Shown: in pieces, positions 1 through 9,213 of the stretch
Layout: each line of letters begins with the position of its first letter
Numbering within the stretch: position 1 is the first letter of the stretch
NCBI GenBank assembly: GCA_012513395.1
Contig: JAAZCH010000146.1
Span: 1 to 38,792 of the forward strand
Length of the DNA stretch: 38,792 nucleotides
Source of the DNA: Tissierellia bacterium
Lineage (GTDB): Bacteria; Bacillota_A; Clostridia; Tissierellales; Peptoniphilaceae
Reading direction: 5' to 3'
Translations under genes and position numbers: made by a program
The notes under the pieces: generated by a model
Seen by the model: only the letters and a program-made list of their open reading frames with translations
The model's database searches: none
Told to the model about the DNA's origin: nothing

Positions 1-1050
1 GATCCAAACACTGGAGAAGTAATAGTTGGCAAAAATGAAGAAATTACTGATGAAATAGCAGAAGAGCTCGTAAATGCTGGAATAACAGAAGTAAAAGTGC
101 GAACTGCTCTAGGCTGTAAGAGTAAAGGTGGCGTATGTTCCATTTGCTATGGTATGAATTTAGCAAATGGTGCTGAAGCAGGAGAGGGAGAAGCTGTAGG
201 AATCATAGCAGCTCAATCCATCGGAGAGCCAGGAACACAGCTTACAATGAGAACATTCCACACTGGTGGAGTTGCAAGTGCAGTTGACATAACTCAAGGT
301 TTGCCAAGGGTTGAGGAGCTTTTTGAAGCTAGGAAACCTAAAGGACTTGCACTAATTTCTGAAATTGATGGTGTTGTTAAAGTAATTAATGAAAATAGAA
401 AACGTGAAGTAGTTGTAACAGGAGACGATGGAACAGAAGAAAGATATACTATTGTTTACGGTGCAATTATAAAAGTAAAAGATGGGGAGAGAGTAGAAGC
501 AGGACAAGAACTTACAAGCGGCTCCGTATATCCTCAAGACTTATTGCGTATTAAAGGCATTAAAGGCGTCCAAGACTATATACTGAAGGAAGTTCAAAGA
601 GTATATAGACTTCAAGGTGTAGACATAAACGATAAGCATATTGAAATTATTTTAAGACAAATGCTTGCGAATATAAAGATTGAAGAATCTGGAGATACTA
701 ATTTATTGCCTGGATCTTTTGTAAAAGCGGATATGTTTTTTGAAGCCAATGAAAAAGCTTTGGCAGAAGATCTTGAGCCAGCTACTGGTAGCCCAGCTCT
801 TATGGGTATTACAAAAGCTTCTCTTGAAACTGAATCTTTCTTATCTGCAGCGTCTTTCCAAGAGACCACAAAAGTCTTGACAGATGCAGCGATTAAAGGT
901 AAAGAAGACTCCTTAATAGGGCTAAAAGAGAATGTCATTATAGGACAACTTATACCTGCAGGTACTGGCCTTAGAAAATATAGAGATGTAGTAATAAAAA
1001 GTGCTTATGGAGAAGAATTACTTCCAGAAGAAGTAGAAGAAGCTCAATAA
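1..1050 (+). CDS. rpoC: DNA-directed RNA polymerase subunit beta' (3' part)
   Basis: This is the C-terminal part of the RNA polymerase beta' subunit; the reading frame is open from base 1 and its start lies outside the window, so about 349 codons are visible. The second zinc-ribbon cysteines are seen in [15 protein letters not shown], followed directly by the trigger-loop region ([18 protein letters not shown], then TFHTGG). The C-terminal part carries the usual [24 protein letters not shown] segment, and the protein ends normally near [13 protein letters not shown]. The gene is followed by a hairpin terminator and then recJ. No ribosomal protein gene rpsL follows, unlike in many Firmicutes. 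Identification is certain. Confidence 0.98.
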   Translation, partial: DPNTGEVIVGKNEEITDEIAEELVNAGITEVKVRTALGCKSKGGVCSICYGMNLANGAEAGEGEAVGIIAAQSIGEPGTQLTMRTFHTGGVASAVDITQGLPRVEELFEARKPKGLALISEIDGVVKVINENRKREVVVTGDDGTEERYTIVYGAIIKVKDGERVEAGQELTSGSVYPQDLLRIKGIKGVQDYILKEVQRVYRLQGVDINDKHIEIILRQMLANIKIEESGDTNLLPGSFVKADMFFEANEKALAEDLEPATGSPALMGITKASLETESFLSAASFQETTKVLTDAAIKGKEDSLIGLKENVIIGQLIPAGTGLRKYRDVVIKSAYGEELLPEEVEEAQ

Positions 1051-1056
1051 ACTATT

Positions 1057-1087
1057 ACAAAGGACTGTGACGACCACAGTCCTTTGT
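1057..1087 (+). terminator. Hairpin terminator after rpoC
   Basis: A perfect 13-bp stem (ACAAAGGACTGTG at 1057-1069 with its complement at 1075-1087) closes a 5-base loop just 7 bases after the rpoC stop. The U-tract is short and interrupted (TTTGTTGT), so it may be leaky. Confidence 0.8.
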
Positions 1088-1117
1088 TGTACATATTTAA
1101 TTTGAATTATGCAATTT

Positions 1118-1164
1118 TTGAGTATATTTTGAAAAATGCTTATAATATGTTATAATTTTATAAT
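1118..1164 (+). promoter_or_regulatory. Tandem overlapping promoters for the recJ cluster
   Basis: Two sigma-A-like promoters overlap with a 10-base offset: TTGAGT (1118-1123), 17 bp, TATAAT (1141-1146), and TTGAAA (1129-1134), 16 bp, TATAAT (1151-1156). A third TATAAT lies at 1159-1164. They stand between the rpoC hairpin and the TTG start of recJ at 1185, so any transcript has a very short leader. Motif matches are seen directly; activity is inferred. Confidence 0.6.
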
Positions 1165-1184
1165 TAGCAATTTGGTGGTGGAAT

Positions 1185-2954
1185 TTGGAGAAATGGTTAA
1201 TAAAGAGTGCTAATATTGATTTTAGCACCATAGGAAAAACACAAAACGAAAAAATTTTATATAGGATTATTGCCAACAGAGGTATTGATTCAAAGGAGGG
1301 TTTAGATGAGTTTTTAAACCCTAATTTGTCGAAATTGCATTCTCCTGAATCTATGGCTGATATGGAAAAAGCAGCTGATATTTTAATCAATTCCATAGAG
1401 CATGGGGAAAAGATTCGAATAGTTGGTGATTATGACGTCGATGGTATCATGAGTACTTATATTTTATATAAATTTATAAGTGGAGAAAATCCTAATGTTG
1501 ATTACCAAATACCCCACAGAATTACAGACGGTTACGGACTAAATGTAGACATGGTGACAGACGCTATTAAAGACGGAGTAAAATTAATAATAACTTGCGA
1601 CAATGGTATTTCTGCATTCGACGCTATAGACTTGGCAAAGAAAAATGATATTAAAGTAATAGTATTGGATCATCATGAACCCAAAATTTCTGAAGATGGA
1701 ATTACGCAAATTACTCCAAAAGCAGATGCGGTGGTAGATCCCAAAAGAGATGATTGTCAATATCCATTTAAAGGATTATGTGGTGGAGCAATAGCGTATA
1801 AATTCGTTGATTATGTATCATTAATCCTAGGCTATGATGAAGGTGAAATAGTCAGAGAATATCTCGAATTTGCAGCGATTGCTACTGTCTGTGACGTGAT
1901 GGATTTAATCGGAGAAAATCGAATTATTGTATATAACGGTTTAAAACTATTAAATAATACTACAAACTTAGGTCTTAAAACTTTAATAAGTACTGCTGCA
2001 ATAAAGGATAAAACTTTGGACTCTTATCATTTAGGATTTATTATCGGACCTATGTTTAATGCATCTGGAAGACTAGATACTGCTACTAAAGGTTTAGAAT
2101 TATTACTTGAAGAAAATGTCAAAAAAGCTGCTGGAATTGCCTTGGACTTGAAGAATTTAAATTTGGAGAGAACGAAACTTACAAAAGAAGGACTAGAGAT
2201 TTTCATTAAAGAAATTGAGGCTACGAAACTTTATGACGATAAAGTCATTGTGGCGTATATTCCCAATATACATGAAAGTATCGCTGGAATAATTGCAGGA
2301 AGAGTTAAAGAAAAATATAATAAACCTACAATTATTTTAACAAAAAGTGAAGAATTTGCTAAAGGTTCCGCAAGGAGTATTGATGAATACGACATTACAA
2401 AGGGTATTGCATTTGAAGAACATTTGCTTAATAGTTTTGGAGGACATAAGTTAGCTGCAGGAGTGAGTTTGCCTATAGAAAACATCGAAACTTTTAGAAC
2501 AAACCTAAATGAAAACTCCAATCTTACTGAAGAAGATTTTTATAAAAAGGTGTATATAGACTTGGGATTGCCGATTTCATTTATAAATCAAGAATTTATT
2601 GAGTCGCTGAAACAGATTGCTCCATATGGAAATGGAAATCCAAAACCATTATTCGGGTCAAAAGATGTCAAGATTGGAAATATGAAAATATTCGGAAAAG
2701 ATAATAATGTCTTGAAAGTCGATGTTAGGGAAGGAAATGAAATGAAAGAAGGTATTTTATTTTCTTCAAGTTTTGAAAAATTCCAAAATGAAATGGAAAG
2801 AATGGGAATCGATTTTCCAAAATTATTAGTAACTGGCGAAGAAATATCGGCAGATATAGTATATCAGGCTAGTATTAATGAATGGAACGGTAAAAAAAAT
2901 GCACAATTAATTATTACAAATTTTAGAATAAAGGAGGGGGATAATAATGTCTAA
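1185..2954 (+). CDS. recJ: Single-stranded-DNA-specific exonuclease RecJ
   Basis: RecJ is a DHH-family 5'-3' exonuclease on single-stranded DNA, used in recombination and repair in the cytoplasm. The 589 residues are close to family size. Visible motifs are GDYDVDG (residues 81-87, metal ligands), CDNG (138-141), the DHH motif LDHHEP (161-166), GLCGGAIAYK, GPMFNASGRLDTA and, in the DHHA1 part, SARSI and FGGHKLAAG. The C-terminal OB-like region follows. The start is a TTG at 1185 preceded by GGTGGTGG (1174-1181); the first ATG would remove conserved N-terminal sequence. Its 3' end overlaps rel by 8 bases, implying coupled translation. Confidence 0.95.
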   Translation: MEKWLIKSANIDFSTIGKTQNEKILYRIIANRGIDSKEGLDEFLNPNLSKLHSPESMADMEKAADILINSIEHGEKIRIVGDYDVDGIMSTYILYKFISGENPNVDYQIPHRITDGYGLNVDMVTDAIKDGVKLIITCDNGISAFDAIDLAKKNDIKVIVLDHHEPKISEDGITQITPKADAVVDPKRDDCQYPFKGLCGGAIAYKFVDYVSLILGYDEGEIVREYLEFAAIATVCDVMDLIGENRIIVYNGLKLLNNTTNLGLKTLISTAAIKDKTLDSYHLGFIIGPMFNASGRLDTATKGLELLLEENVKKAAGIALDLKNLNLERTKLTKEGLEIFIKEIEATKLYDDKVIVAYIPNIHESIAGIIAGRVKEKYNKPTIILTKSEEFAKGSARSIDEYDITKGIAFEEHLLNSFGGHKLAAGVSLPIENIETFRTNLNENSNLTEEDFYKKVYIDLGLPISFINQEFIESLKQIAPYGNGNPKPLFGSKDVKIGNMKIFGKDNNVLKVDVREGNEMKEGILFSSSFEKFQNEMERMGIDFPKLLVTGEEISADIVYQASINEWNGKKNAQLIITNFRIKEGDNNV

Positions 2955-5121
2955 TAAGCAAGGTATGATAAAAGAACTTATCGACAAAACTAAATACTAT
3001 AACCAAAATATCGATGAAAAAACTATTACTGATGCTTTCGATTTAGCTTTTGAAATGCATAAGGGACAAAAGAGAAATTCTGGGGAAGATTATATTATCC
3101 ACCCATTCCATGTGGCGCTTATTTTGGCGGAATTACACATGGATACTGCAACTATTATAGCAGGTCTTCTACACGATGTAGTAGAGGATACGGACTTCTC
3201 TTTGGAAGATATTGAAAAGCGTTTTGGTACTGATGTCGCTCATATTGTAGATGGTGTGACTAAACTTGCGAAGATTTCATATAAAACCAAAGAAGAAAAA
3301 CAAGCGCAGAATATACGAAAAATGGTTCTTGCAATGGCAAATGACATCAGAGTTATTATTGTCAAATTAGCCGATAGACTTCACAATATGAGAACTTTGG
3401 AATATATGACTGAAGCTAAAAAGAAGGAAAAGGCTGGGGAAGTAGTAGAAATTTACGCTCCTTTAGCCAATCGACTAGGTATTAGTAAATTAAAGTGGGA
3501 ATTGGAAGATTTGGCACTTAGATATCTAGATTATGATGGATATTACGATTTGGTGGAGAGAGTTAGTAAGAGAAGGACTGAAAGGGAGAAGTTAATAAAC
3601 TCCATTGTAGAAATTCTTTATAAAAATCTGGAAGATGTAGGTATAAAAGCTGAAATCAGTGGAAGACCTAAGAATCTTTACTCCATTTATAAAAAAATGA
3701 ATGTACAAGGAAGAGCATTTGATGAGATTTACGACTTAAGTGCTGTAAGGATATTGGTAGACGACTTAAAGGATTGTTACGGAGCTTTGGGAGTAGTGCA
3801 TAATCTTTGGAAACCTATACCAGGTCGTTTTAAAGATTACATTGCCATGCCTAAATCCAATATGTATCAATCTCTTCATACTACAGTTATAGATGAGCAT
3901 GGAGAAATATTTGAAGTGCAAATCCGAACTTTTGAGATGCATGAAATTGCCGAGTTTGGAATAGCTGCTCACTGGAAGTATAAGGAAGCAGGGGCAAGTG
4001 CCATCAACAAAGATGACAATATGACTTGGCTAAGGCAAATGATAGAGTGGCAGCAAGAACAGTCGGATCCACAAGAATTTATGGAAGGATTGAAAGTAGA
4101 CTTCTTTACGGATGAAGTTTTTGTATTTACTCCAAATGGAGATGTCATGAGTCTTGCAGAAGGATCTACGCCAATAGATTTTGCATATTTGGTTCATACC
4201 CAGGTAGGTCATAATTGTGTCGGTGCAAAAGTAAATGGCAGAATAGTACCTCTGGATTACAAGCTTAGAAACGGCAATATTGTAGAAATTATCACTGACA
4301 AAAATAGTGGACCTAGTTTGGACTGGATTAATATAGTCAAATCTTCGAAAGCTAAGAATAAAATTAGACAGTATTTTAAGATACAAGACAAAGATAGAAA
4401 TGTAGCTATTGGTAAAGACATGATTGAGCAAGACCTCAAAAAAAATGGTCTCAATCCAAAGAATTTATTAAATGATGAATGGCTACAAGTTTTAGTCGAT
4501 AAATATAAAACTAAAACCATAGAGGACTTGTACGCAACCGTGGGTTATGGATCACTGTCCACCTCGCAAATAGTAAGTAGGTTAATTCAATTCTATGAGT
4601 CAACTCACAAAATAACTGACGAAGAAATATTAGCGTCACAAAAGAAAAAGGCTGCTTCTAAAAAGAAAAAAGGCAACGGGCTAGGAGTTATTGTACAAGG
4701 TGCAGATAACTTAAAGGCCAGAATGGCTAAATGTTGTAATCCTGTACCGGGAGATTCTATCATAGGATTTGTAACCAGAGGTAGAGGGGTTACAGTGCAC
4801 AGGGCGGATTGTTTAAATATTTCAAATATAGAAGATGACGACAGATTGATGCAAGCCCAGTGGGATTTAGAAGAAGAAGCCCATTATAACGCGGAAGTTT
4901 GCATAAGAGCTATTGCAAAAACCGGTTTATTGGCTGCTATAACCAATAGGATTGCAGATTCTAATATAAGTATAAATGCCATAGATGCTAAAACAAATAA
5001 AGATAAAATTTCTACGATTAATATTATTTTGGAAATTCACGATATAGACGAACTTAATCGGTTGATGGACAGATTTAAAAACATAGAAAATGTTTTAGAA
5101 GTATATAGAGTTACAGGATAG
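2947..5121 (+). CDS. rel: Bifunctional (p)ppGpp synthetase/hydrolase (Rel)
   Basis: Long Rel/SpoT-type stringent-response enzyme of 724 residues. An N-terminal HD hydrolase domain is intact: HPFH (52-55) and the catalytic HDVVED (76-81). The synthetase domain has RPKNLYSIYKK and RFKD (294-297); the RxKD form is typical of bifunctional enzymes, while synthesis-only RelA has ExDD. Then come YQSLHT and EFGIAAHWKYKE, a TGS domain, the Zn-finger region (CCNPVPGDSIIGFV) and a C-terminal ACT domain. A strong ribosome site AAGGAGGGGG (2931-2940) sits inside the end of recJ, 6 bases before this ATG. The recJ-rel-dtd order is common in Clostridia. Confidence 0.96.
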   Translation: MSNKQGMIKELIDKTKYYNQNIDEKTITDAFDLAFEMHKGQKRNSGEDYIIHPFHVALILAELHMDTATIIAGLLHDVVEDTDFSLEDIEKRFGTDVAHIVDGVTKLAKISYKTKEEKQAQNIRKMVLAMANDIRVIIVKLADRLHNMRTLEYMTEAKKKEKAGEVVEIYAPLANRLGISKLKWELEDLALRYLDYDGYYDLVERVSKRRTEREKLINSIVEILYKNLEDVGIKAEISGRPKNLYSIYKKMNVQGRAFDEIYDLSAVRILVDDLKDCYGALGVVHNLWKPIPGRFKDYIAMPKSNMYQSLHTTVIDEHGEIFEVQIRTFEMHEIAEFGIAAHWKYKEAGASAINKDDNMTWLRQMIEWQQEQSDPQEFMEGLKVDFFTDEVFVFTPNGDVMSLAEGSTPIDFAYLVHTQVGHNCVGAKVNGRIVPLDYKLRNGNIVEIITDKNSGPSLDWINIVKSSKAKNKIRQYFKIQDKDRNVAIGKDMIEQDLKKNGLNPKNLLNDEWLQVLVDKYKTKTIEDLYATVGYGSLSTSQIVSRLIQFYESTHKITDEEILASQKKKAASKKKKGNGLGVIVQGADNLKARMAKCCNPVPGDSIIGFVTRGRGVTVHRADCLNISNIEDDDRLMQAQWDLEEEAHYNAEVCIRAIAKTGLLAAITNRIADSNISINAIDAKTNKDKISTINIILEIHDIDELNRLMDRFKNIENVLEVYRVTG

Positions 5122-5128
5122 GTGAAAT

Positions 5129-5578
5129 ATGAGAGCAGTTGTTCAAAGGGTTTCAAGGGCTAGTGTTACAGTAGATGGTGAAGTCGTTGGAAAAATTGAA
5201 AAAGGCTTAATGGTATTGTTAGGCGTTCATGGTGATGATACCGCTAAAGACTTGGAATATATTTATAATAAAGTAGTAGGCTTGAGAATTTTCGAAGATG
5301 AAAATGGTAATATGAATCTTGGATTAGATGAAGTTGGTGGTTCTTTATTAGTCGTTTCTCAATTCACTTTGTATGGGGATGCTAGAAAAGGTAGAAGACC
5401 ATCCTTCACAGAATCTGCGAAACCAGAATTAGCCGAAAGATTATATGAAGAATTTATTCAAAAGGCTAAAGATGATAATATTATCTGTGAGAAGGGAATT
5501 TTCGGAGCAAAAATGGACGTAGAGCTGATTAATGACGGGCCAGTAACTATATTATTGGACAGTTCTAAAATATTATAG
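5129..5578 (+). CDS. dtd: D-aminoacyl-tRNA deacylase
   Basis: Dtd cleaves D-amino acids (and glycine mischarged on tRNA-Ala) from tRNA, keeping translation stereospecific. The 149 residues match the family length. The family N-terminus [17 protein letters not shown], the catalytic SQFTLYGD and the second conserved motif NDGPVTI are all present. An AGGTGA ribosome site overlaps the rel stop region, 7 bases between genes, so it is co-transcribed with rel. Nothing unusual is seen. Confidence 0.96.
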   Translation: MRAVVQRVSRASVTVDGEVVGKIEKGLMVLLGVHGDDTAKDLEYIYNKVVGLRIFEDENGNMNLGLDEVGGSLLVVSQFTLYGDARKGRRPSFTESAKPELAERLYEEFIQKAKDDNIICEKGIFGAKMDVELINDGPVTILLDSSKIL

Positions 5579-5585
5579 GTGATTT

Positions 5586-6209
5586 ATGAATTATATTAAA
5601 GTAGATATAAATAATGGCGAGATGAATTGCTATCTAGTTTTCAATGAAGGAACTAGAGAGGCTGGAATTATAGACCCTGGAGATGAATACGAAAAAATTC
5701 TAAAAAATATAGAAGACAATAATCTCATCCCAAAATATATTTTATTAACCCATTCTCATGGGGACCATATTGGGTCTATAGGTAAACTACAAGATAGATT
5801 TCCTAATTTAAAGCTAGGTGTACACAAAGATGAAGCTCATATGCTAGCTGATCCTAACCTAAATCTCAGTGGATATATTTTAAGAGAAGCTGTTTCTTTT
5901 AATGCAGATTTTACTTTTGAAGATGGCGTTGAAATTTATTTGGGAGATGAAAAACTGACAGTTATTCATGTTCCGGGACATTCTCCAGGCGGTGCTTGTT
6001 TCTTAGTGGACGATAAGGTTTTTGTTGGAGATGTTTTATTCAAAAGAAGTATCGGAAGATCAGATTTATATGGAGGAGATGGAAACTTACTAGTTAAATC
6101 CATAGAAGAAAGGCTAATGATTCTTCCCGATGAATATTTAGTTTTCCCAGGTCACGGTCCAGATACAACTATTGGAGGAGAAAGACAGAGGAATCCGTTT
6201 TTAAGATGA
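5586..6209 (+). CDS. MBL-fold metallohydrolase (glyoxalase II-like)
   Basis: Metallo-beta-lactamase-fold hydrolase of 207 residues in the YcbL/YqgX-type subgroup. The first zinc-binding motif THSHGDHIG (HxHxDH at residues 56-61), the GHSPGG histidine, the metal-bridging aspartate in VFVGDVLF and the last histidine in FPGHGPDTT are visible, so both metal sites look complete. Likely a thioester hydrolase with unknown physiological substrate. It lies between dtd and the hemZ-like gene; its TGA stop overlaps the next ATG (ATGA), so the two are translationally coupled. The dtd-MBL-hemZ order is a common clostridial arrangement. Confidence 0.9.
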   Translation: MNYIKVDINNGEMNCYLVFNEGTREAGIIDPGDEYEKILKNIEDNNLIPKYILLTHSHGDHIGSIGKLQDRFPNLKLGVHKDEAHMLADPNLNLSGYILREAVSFNADFTFEDGVEIYLGDEKLTVIHVPGHSPGGACFLVDDKVFVGDVLFKRSIGRSDLYGGDGNLLVKSIEERLMILPDEYLVFPGHGPDTTIGGERQRNPFLR

Positions 6210-7570
6210 TTGAATTTAAAAACTTTGAGTACAAAAAAGAGTATAAAGAATTAATCGAGACCTTTATTCCAGATGCTGGCAATAGAGGTCTAGTTTTAAT
6301 ATTTGAAAAAACTGACGAAAATATTAGTCTTAGCACAGGGGATTACTTCAATAAATTGACATTAGATGAATATTTTTTCATAGAGAGCAGCAATATAAAA
6401 AGAGGATTATACAATCTTTTAAAAACTTATACTGGCAAAGACTTAAAATGGGGGATGTTAGTGGGTGTTAATCCATTAAAGTTATTTACAAAATTAATAG
6501 AAGGATATGGAATAGAAGAAGCCACTTCGATATTAAAAAATGGATATTATTTATCTGAGGAAAAAATTGAACTAGGATTTTCTATTTTAAAATTCCAAAA
6601 TCCCATTAGAAAGACTTTGTATGGAAAAAATTCTATTTACATAGACATACCTTTTTGTCCAAGCAGATGCAGTTATTGTTCTTACTCAACATATAAAATT
6701 GACGATAATTTAATAAACGACTACTTAAAAGTACTTTCATATGAAATTGAAGAGGTATCTAAGCGTATTAAATTTATCCCCCAATCTATATATATAGGTG
6801 GAGGAACACCTTCTTCTATAGGTGCTAGGAATTTGAATAAGTTGCTAAATGTTGTGAAAGAAAATTTTAAAAATCCAGAAGAACTTACAGTAGAAATAGG
6901 TAGACCTGATACTATTAATCGAGAGATATTAGAAGTATTAAAGTCACAAAAGGTAGATAGGATAAGTATAAACCCTCAATCTATGAAAGACGAAACGATA
7001 AAAGCATTGGGTAGAAACCATTCTGCTAGTGATATTGTGGATTCATTTAACTTGGCTAGAGAGTATGGGTTTAATAATATCAATATGGATTTGATAATTG
7101 GTTTACCAGGTGAAACTGGAGAAGATTTCTTCAATACATTAGAAATAATAAAAAAATTAAAACCCGAGTCAGTTTCCATACACGCACTTGCGCTGAAGAA
7201 GGGATCAGAGCTGACACAGTCTGGGTATTATGATGACTCCATAGAAGAATTTCAAAAAATTAGAGATGATTTTATTGTAAATGAAGGTTATATCCCTTAT
7301 TATCTTTACAGACAAAAGAATATGTATTTAAATATTGAAAACATTGGGTATTCAAAACCTGGGAAAGAATCCCTTTATAATATCGCCATGATGGAAGATA
7401 TACAAAATATTCTAGGACTAGGATTAGGTAGCACCACTAAAGTTATAAAGGATGATAAAATTTTAAGACATATGAATTACCGAAGGCTGAAAGATTATGT
7501 AGAAAATATAGAAAAGAACATAGAAGATAAATTAAAACTGTTTGGAGGAAGTTTAGATGAAATTATTTGA
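6206..7570 (+). CDS. hemZ: HemZ-like radical SAM protein (coproporphyrinogen dehydrogenase family)
   Basis: Radical SAM enzyme of 454 residues resembling HemZ/HemN-type oxygen-independent coproporphyrinogen III dehydrogenases. The [4Fe-4S]/SAM cluster motif is CPSRCSYC, with cysteines 151, 155 and 158, followed by YIGGGTPSS and, later, the NMDLIIGLPGE segment typical of the HemN family. The long N-terminal extension before the radical SAM core is typical of HemZ. No other haem biosynthesis gene is in the window, so the substrate is uncertain; HemN paralogues also include haem chaperones. It starts by an ATGA overlap with the MBL gene and overlaps the next gene by 14 bases. Confidence 0.82.
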   Translation: MIEFKNFEYKKEYKELIETFIPDAGNRGLVLIFEKTDENISLSTGDYFNKLTLDEYFFIESSNIKRGLYNLLKTYTGKDLKWGMLVGVNPLKLFTKLIEGYGIEEATSILKNGYYLSEEKIELGFSILKFQNPIRKTLYGKNSIYIDIPFCPSRCSYCSYSTYKIDDNLINDYLKVLSYEIEEVSKRIKFIPQSIYIGGGTPSSIGARNLNKLLNVVKENFKNPEELTVEIGRPDTINREILEVLKSQKVDRISINPQSMKDETIKALGRNHSASDIVDSFNLAREYGFNNINMDLIIGLPGETGEDFFNTLEIIKKLKPESVSIHALALKKGSELTQSGYYDDSIEEFQKIRDDFIVNEGYIPYYLYRQKNMYLNIENIGYSKPGKESLYNIAMMEDIQNILGLGLGSTTKVIKDDKILRHMNYRRLKDYVENIEKNIEDKLKLFGGSLDEII

Positions 7571-9086
7571 TTTGTTATCTGGTTTAAAAACACTGGAAAC
7601 AAAGGGAAATATAGATGAAAATATAGAAATAACCGATGTGCAATACCACTCTGGTAAAATCGTTCCTGGTTCCATTTTTGTTGCAATTAAAGGTCATGAA
7701 ACAGACGGTCACAAATATATACAATCTGCCAAAGATAATGGAGCAGTATTGGCAATTGTGGAAGATTTTATAGATTTAGACTTTCCAATGATTAGAGTAG
7801 AAGATTCCAGAAAGGCACTCGCAGATTTAGCTGATGTATTTTTTAATAATCCATCTACAAAACTAAATGTAATTGGGATTACTGCAACAAATGGCAAAAC
7901 TACCACGTCATTTATGACTGATGCCATCTTCAAAGAATTTGGATTAGAAACAGGGTTAGTAGGAACAGTAGAAGTTAAGTATAAGGATATTTCTATTCCA
8001 TCCTTGTTAACTACACCGGAAAGTAGAGATTTACAAGAATATACTAGAGATATGGTAGACGCTGACGTAACGGATTTAATAATGGAAGTTTCTTCCCATG
8101 CCCAAGAAATGGATAGGGTTAGGAATATGAATTATGATATAGTTACATTTAACAATTTGTCTCGAGAACATATAGATCAACATGGAAGTTTTGAAAATTA
8201 TTATGAAATAAAGTCCAATCTCATAAAAAATGCATCTGAAGAATCTGTAGCTATTTTGAATTTTGATGAAGAAAAAATCAAAGTTTTAAAGGATTTCACT
8301 AAAGCTAAAGTTTTAAGCTATTCCATAGAAAATATGGAAGAAAATTTTGGAATTGAGAATTTAGATTTAAGTACAGGATATGCAAAGTTTAAATTTGTAG
8401 TTAATAAAGATATAGATGAATTGAAAATATCTAAAGATGCTTTCGATATTGAATTGGGAGTTGCAGGATATTCAGGAGTTATGAACTCAGTAGTAGCCAT
8501 TATAATTTCTCTAGTCAGAGGAATCCCCAAGGAAACTATTCAAATTGCTTTGAAAAAGTTTAAGGGAGTAGAAAGAAGATTTCAAGTCATTTACGAAGAT
8601 GACTTCACTGTAATAGACGATCATTATGCAAATGCTAGAAATATTGCAGTCACTTTGGAAACTATAGAAAAGATGAACTACAACAATCTTCACATGCTCT
8701 ATGCCATAAGGGGCAATAGAGGTGTCAACCTAAATAGAGAAAGCGCAGAAGAAACCTGTAAGTGGTTGAAAAGATTGAAAGTAGAAAAAATTTACAGCAC
8801 ATCCAGTGTCGAATCCGTTACTTGGAAAGATGAAGTACTTCCAGAGGAAAAGGAAATTTTTCATAATACGATGGATGAAAGCAACATAGAAGTAGAGCAT
8901 AATGAGAGACTAGATGATGCCATTTATAATATTTTGCCTAAAGTAGATAAAGGTGATTTATTATTGTTAGCTGGCTGCCAAGGAATGGATTCTGGAGGAA
9001 AAATTCTTTTGGAGAAGATATGCGAAAAATTTGATGATAAAAAGCGCGAAGAAATTTTGAAAGTCTTAGAAGGCAGGGCATTTTAA
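7557..9086 (+). CDS. Mur ligase family protein, MurE-like but divergent
   Basis: ATP-dependent amide ligase of the Mur family, 509 residues. Three Mur domains can be followed: an N-terminal UDP-MurNAc-binding-like domain (PGSIFVAIKGHETDGHKY), a central ATPase with P-loop GITATNGKTTT (107-117), EVSSHAQEMDRV and NNLSREHIDQHG, and a C-terminal domain. The C-terminal domain is atypical: DYAHTPD of MurE reads DDHYANA, the usual GGDRDKGKR reads AIRGNRGVN, and the DNPR diaminopimelate-specificity motif is absent. It may be a MurE adding another amino acid or a paralogue with another substrate. GGAGG at 7544-7548 supports the ATG. A terminator follows. Confidence 0.75.
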   Translation: MKLFDLLSGLKTLETKGNIDENIEITDVQYHSGKIVPGSIFVAIKGHETDGHKYIQSAKDNGAVLAIVEDFIDLDFPMIRVEDSRKALADLADVFFNNPSTKLNVIGITATNGKTTTSFMTDAIFKEFGLETGLVGTVEVKYKDISIPSLLTTPESRDLQEYTRDMVDADVTDLIMEVSSHAQEMDRVRNMNYDIVTFNNLSREHIDQHGSFENYYEIKSNLIKNASEESVAILNFDEEKIKVLKDFTKAKVLSYSIENMEENFGIENLDLSTGYAKFKFVVNKDIDELKISKDAFDIELGVAGYSGVMNSVVAIIISLVRGIPKETIQIALKKFKGVERRFQVIYEDDFTVIDDHYANARNIAVTLETIEKMNYNNLHMLYAIRGNRGVNLNRESAEETCKWLKRLKVEKIYSTSSVESVTWKDEVLPEEKEIFHNTMDESNIEVEHNERLDDAIYNILPKVDKGDLLLLAGCQGMDSGGKILLEKICEKFDDKKREEILKVLEGRAF

Positions 9087-9100
9087 AAATATATAAACAC

Positions 9101-9135
9101 AAATCCGATATTTTAATGAAGATGTCGGATTTTTT
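9101..9135 (+). terminator. Rho-independent terminator after the MurE-like gene
   Basis: The stem AAATCCGATA (9101-9110) pairs with TGTCGGATTT (9123-9132) with one G-U pair, followed by a T-tract through 9135. It closes the recJ-to-ligase transcription unit. Confidence 0.85.
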
Positions 9136-9147
9136 AAACTAAGTACT

Positions 9148-9178
9148 TCACGTAAAAGACATATTAATAAATTATAAT
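9148..9178 (+). promoter_or_regulatory. Probable promoter of the two-component system
   Basis: A perfect TATAAT lies at 9173-9178; the best upstream match is TTCACG (9148-9153) with a long 19-bp spacer. It lies between the preceding terminator and the response regulator gene, so a promoter here is expected. The -35 element is weak, which would suit an activated or autoregulated gene. Confidence 0.5.
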
Positions 9179-9213
9179 ATCTAATGAGATATGGCAAATT
9201 TGGAGGAATGAAT

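Noticed and set aside
4030..4520. Long antisense reading frames within rel and other genes
   Set aside because: They lack ribosome sites and recognisable domains and mirror well-conserved coding frames on the other strand.
6206..7570. Evidence for a complete haem pathway
   Set aside because: Only one HemN/HemZ-family radical SAM gene is seen; these occur in anaerobes without haem synthesis.
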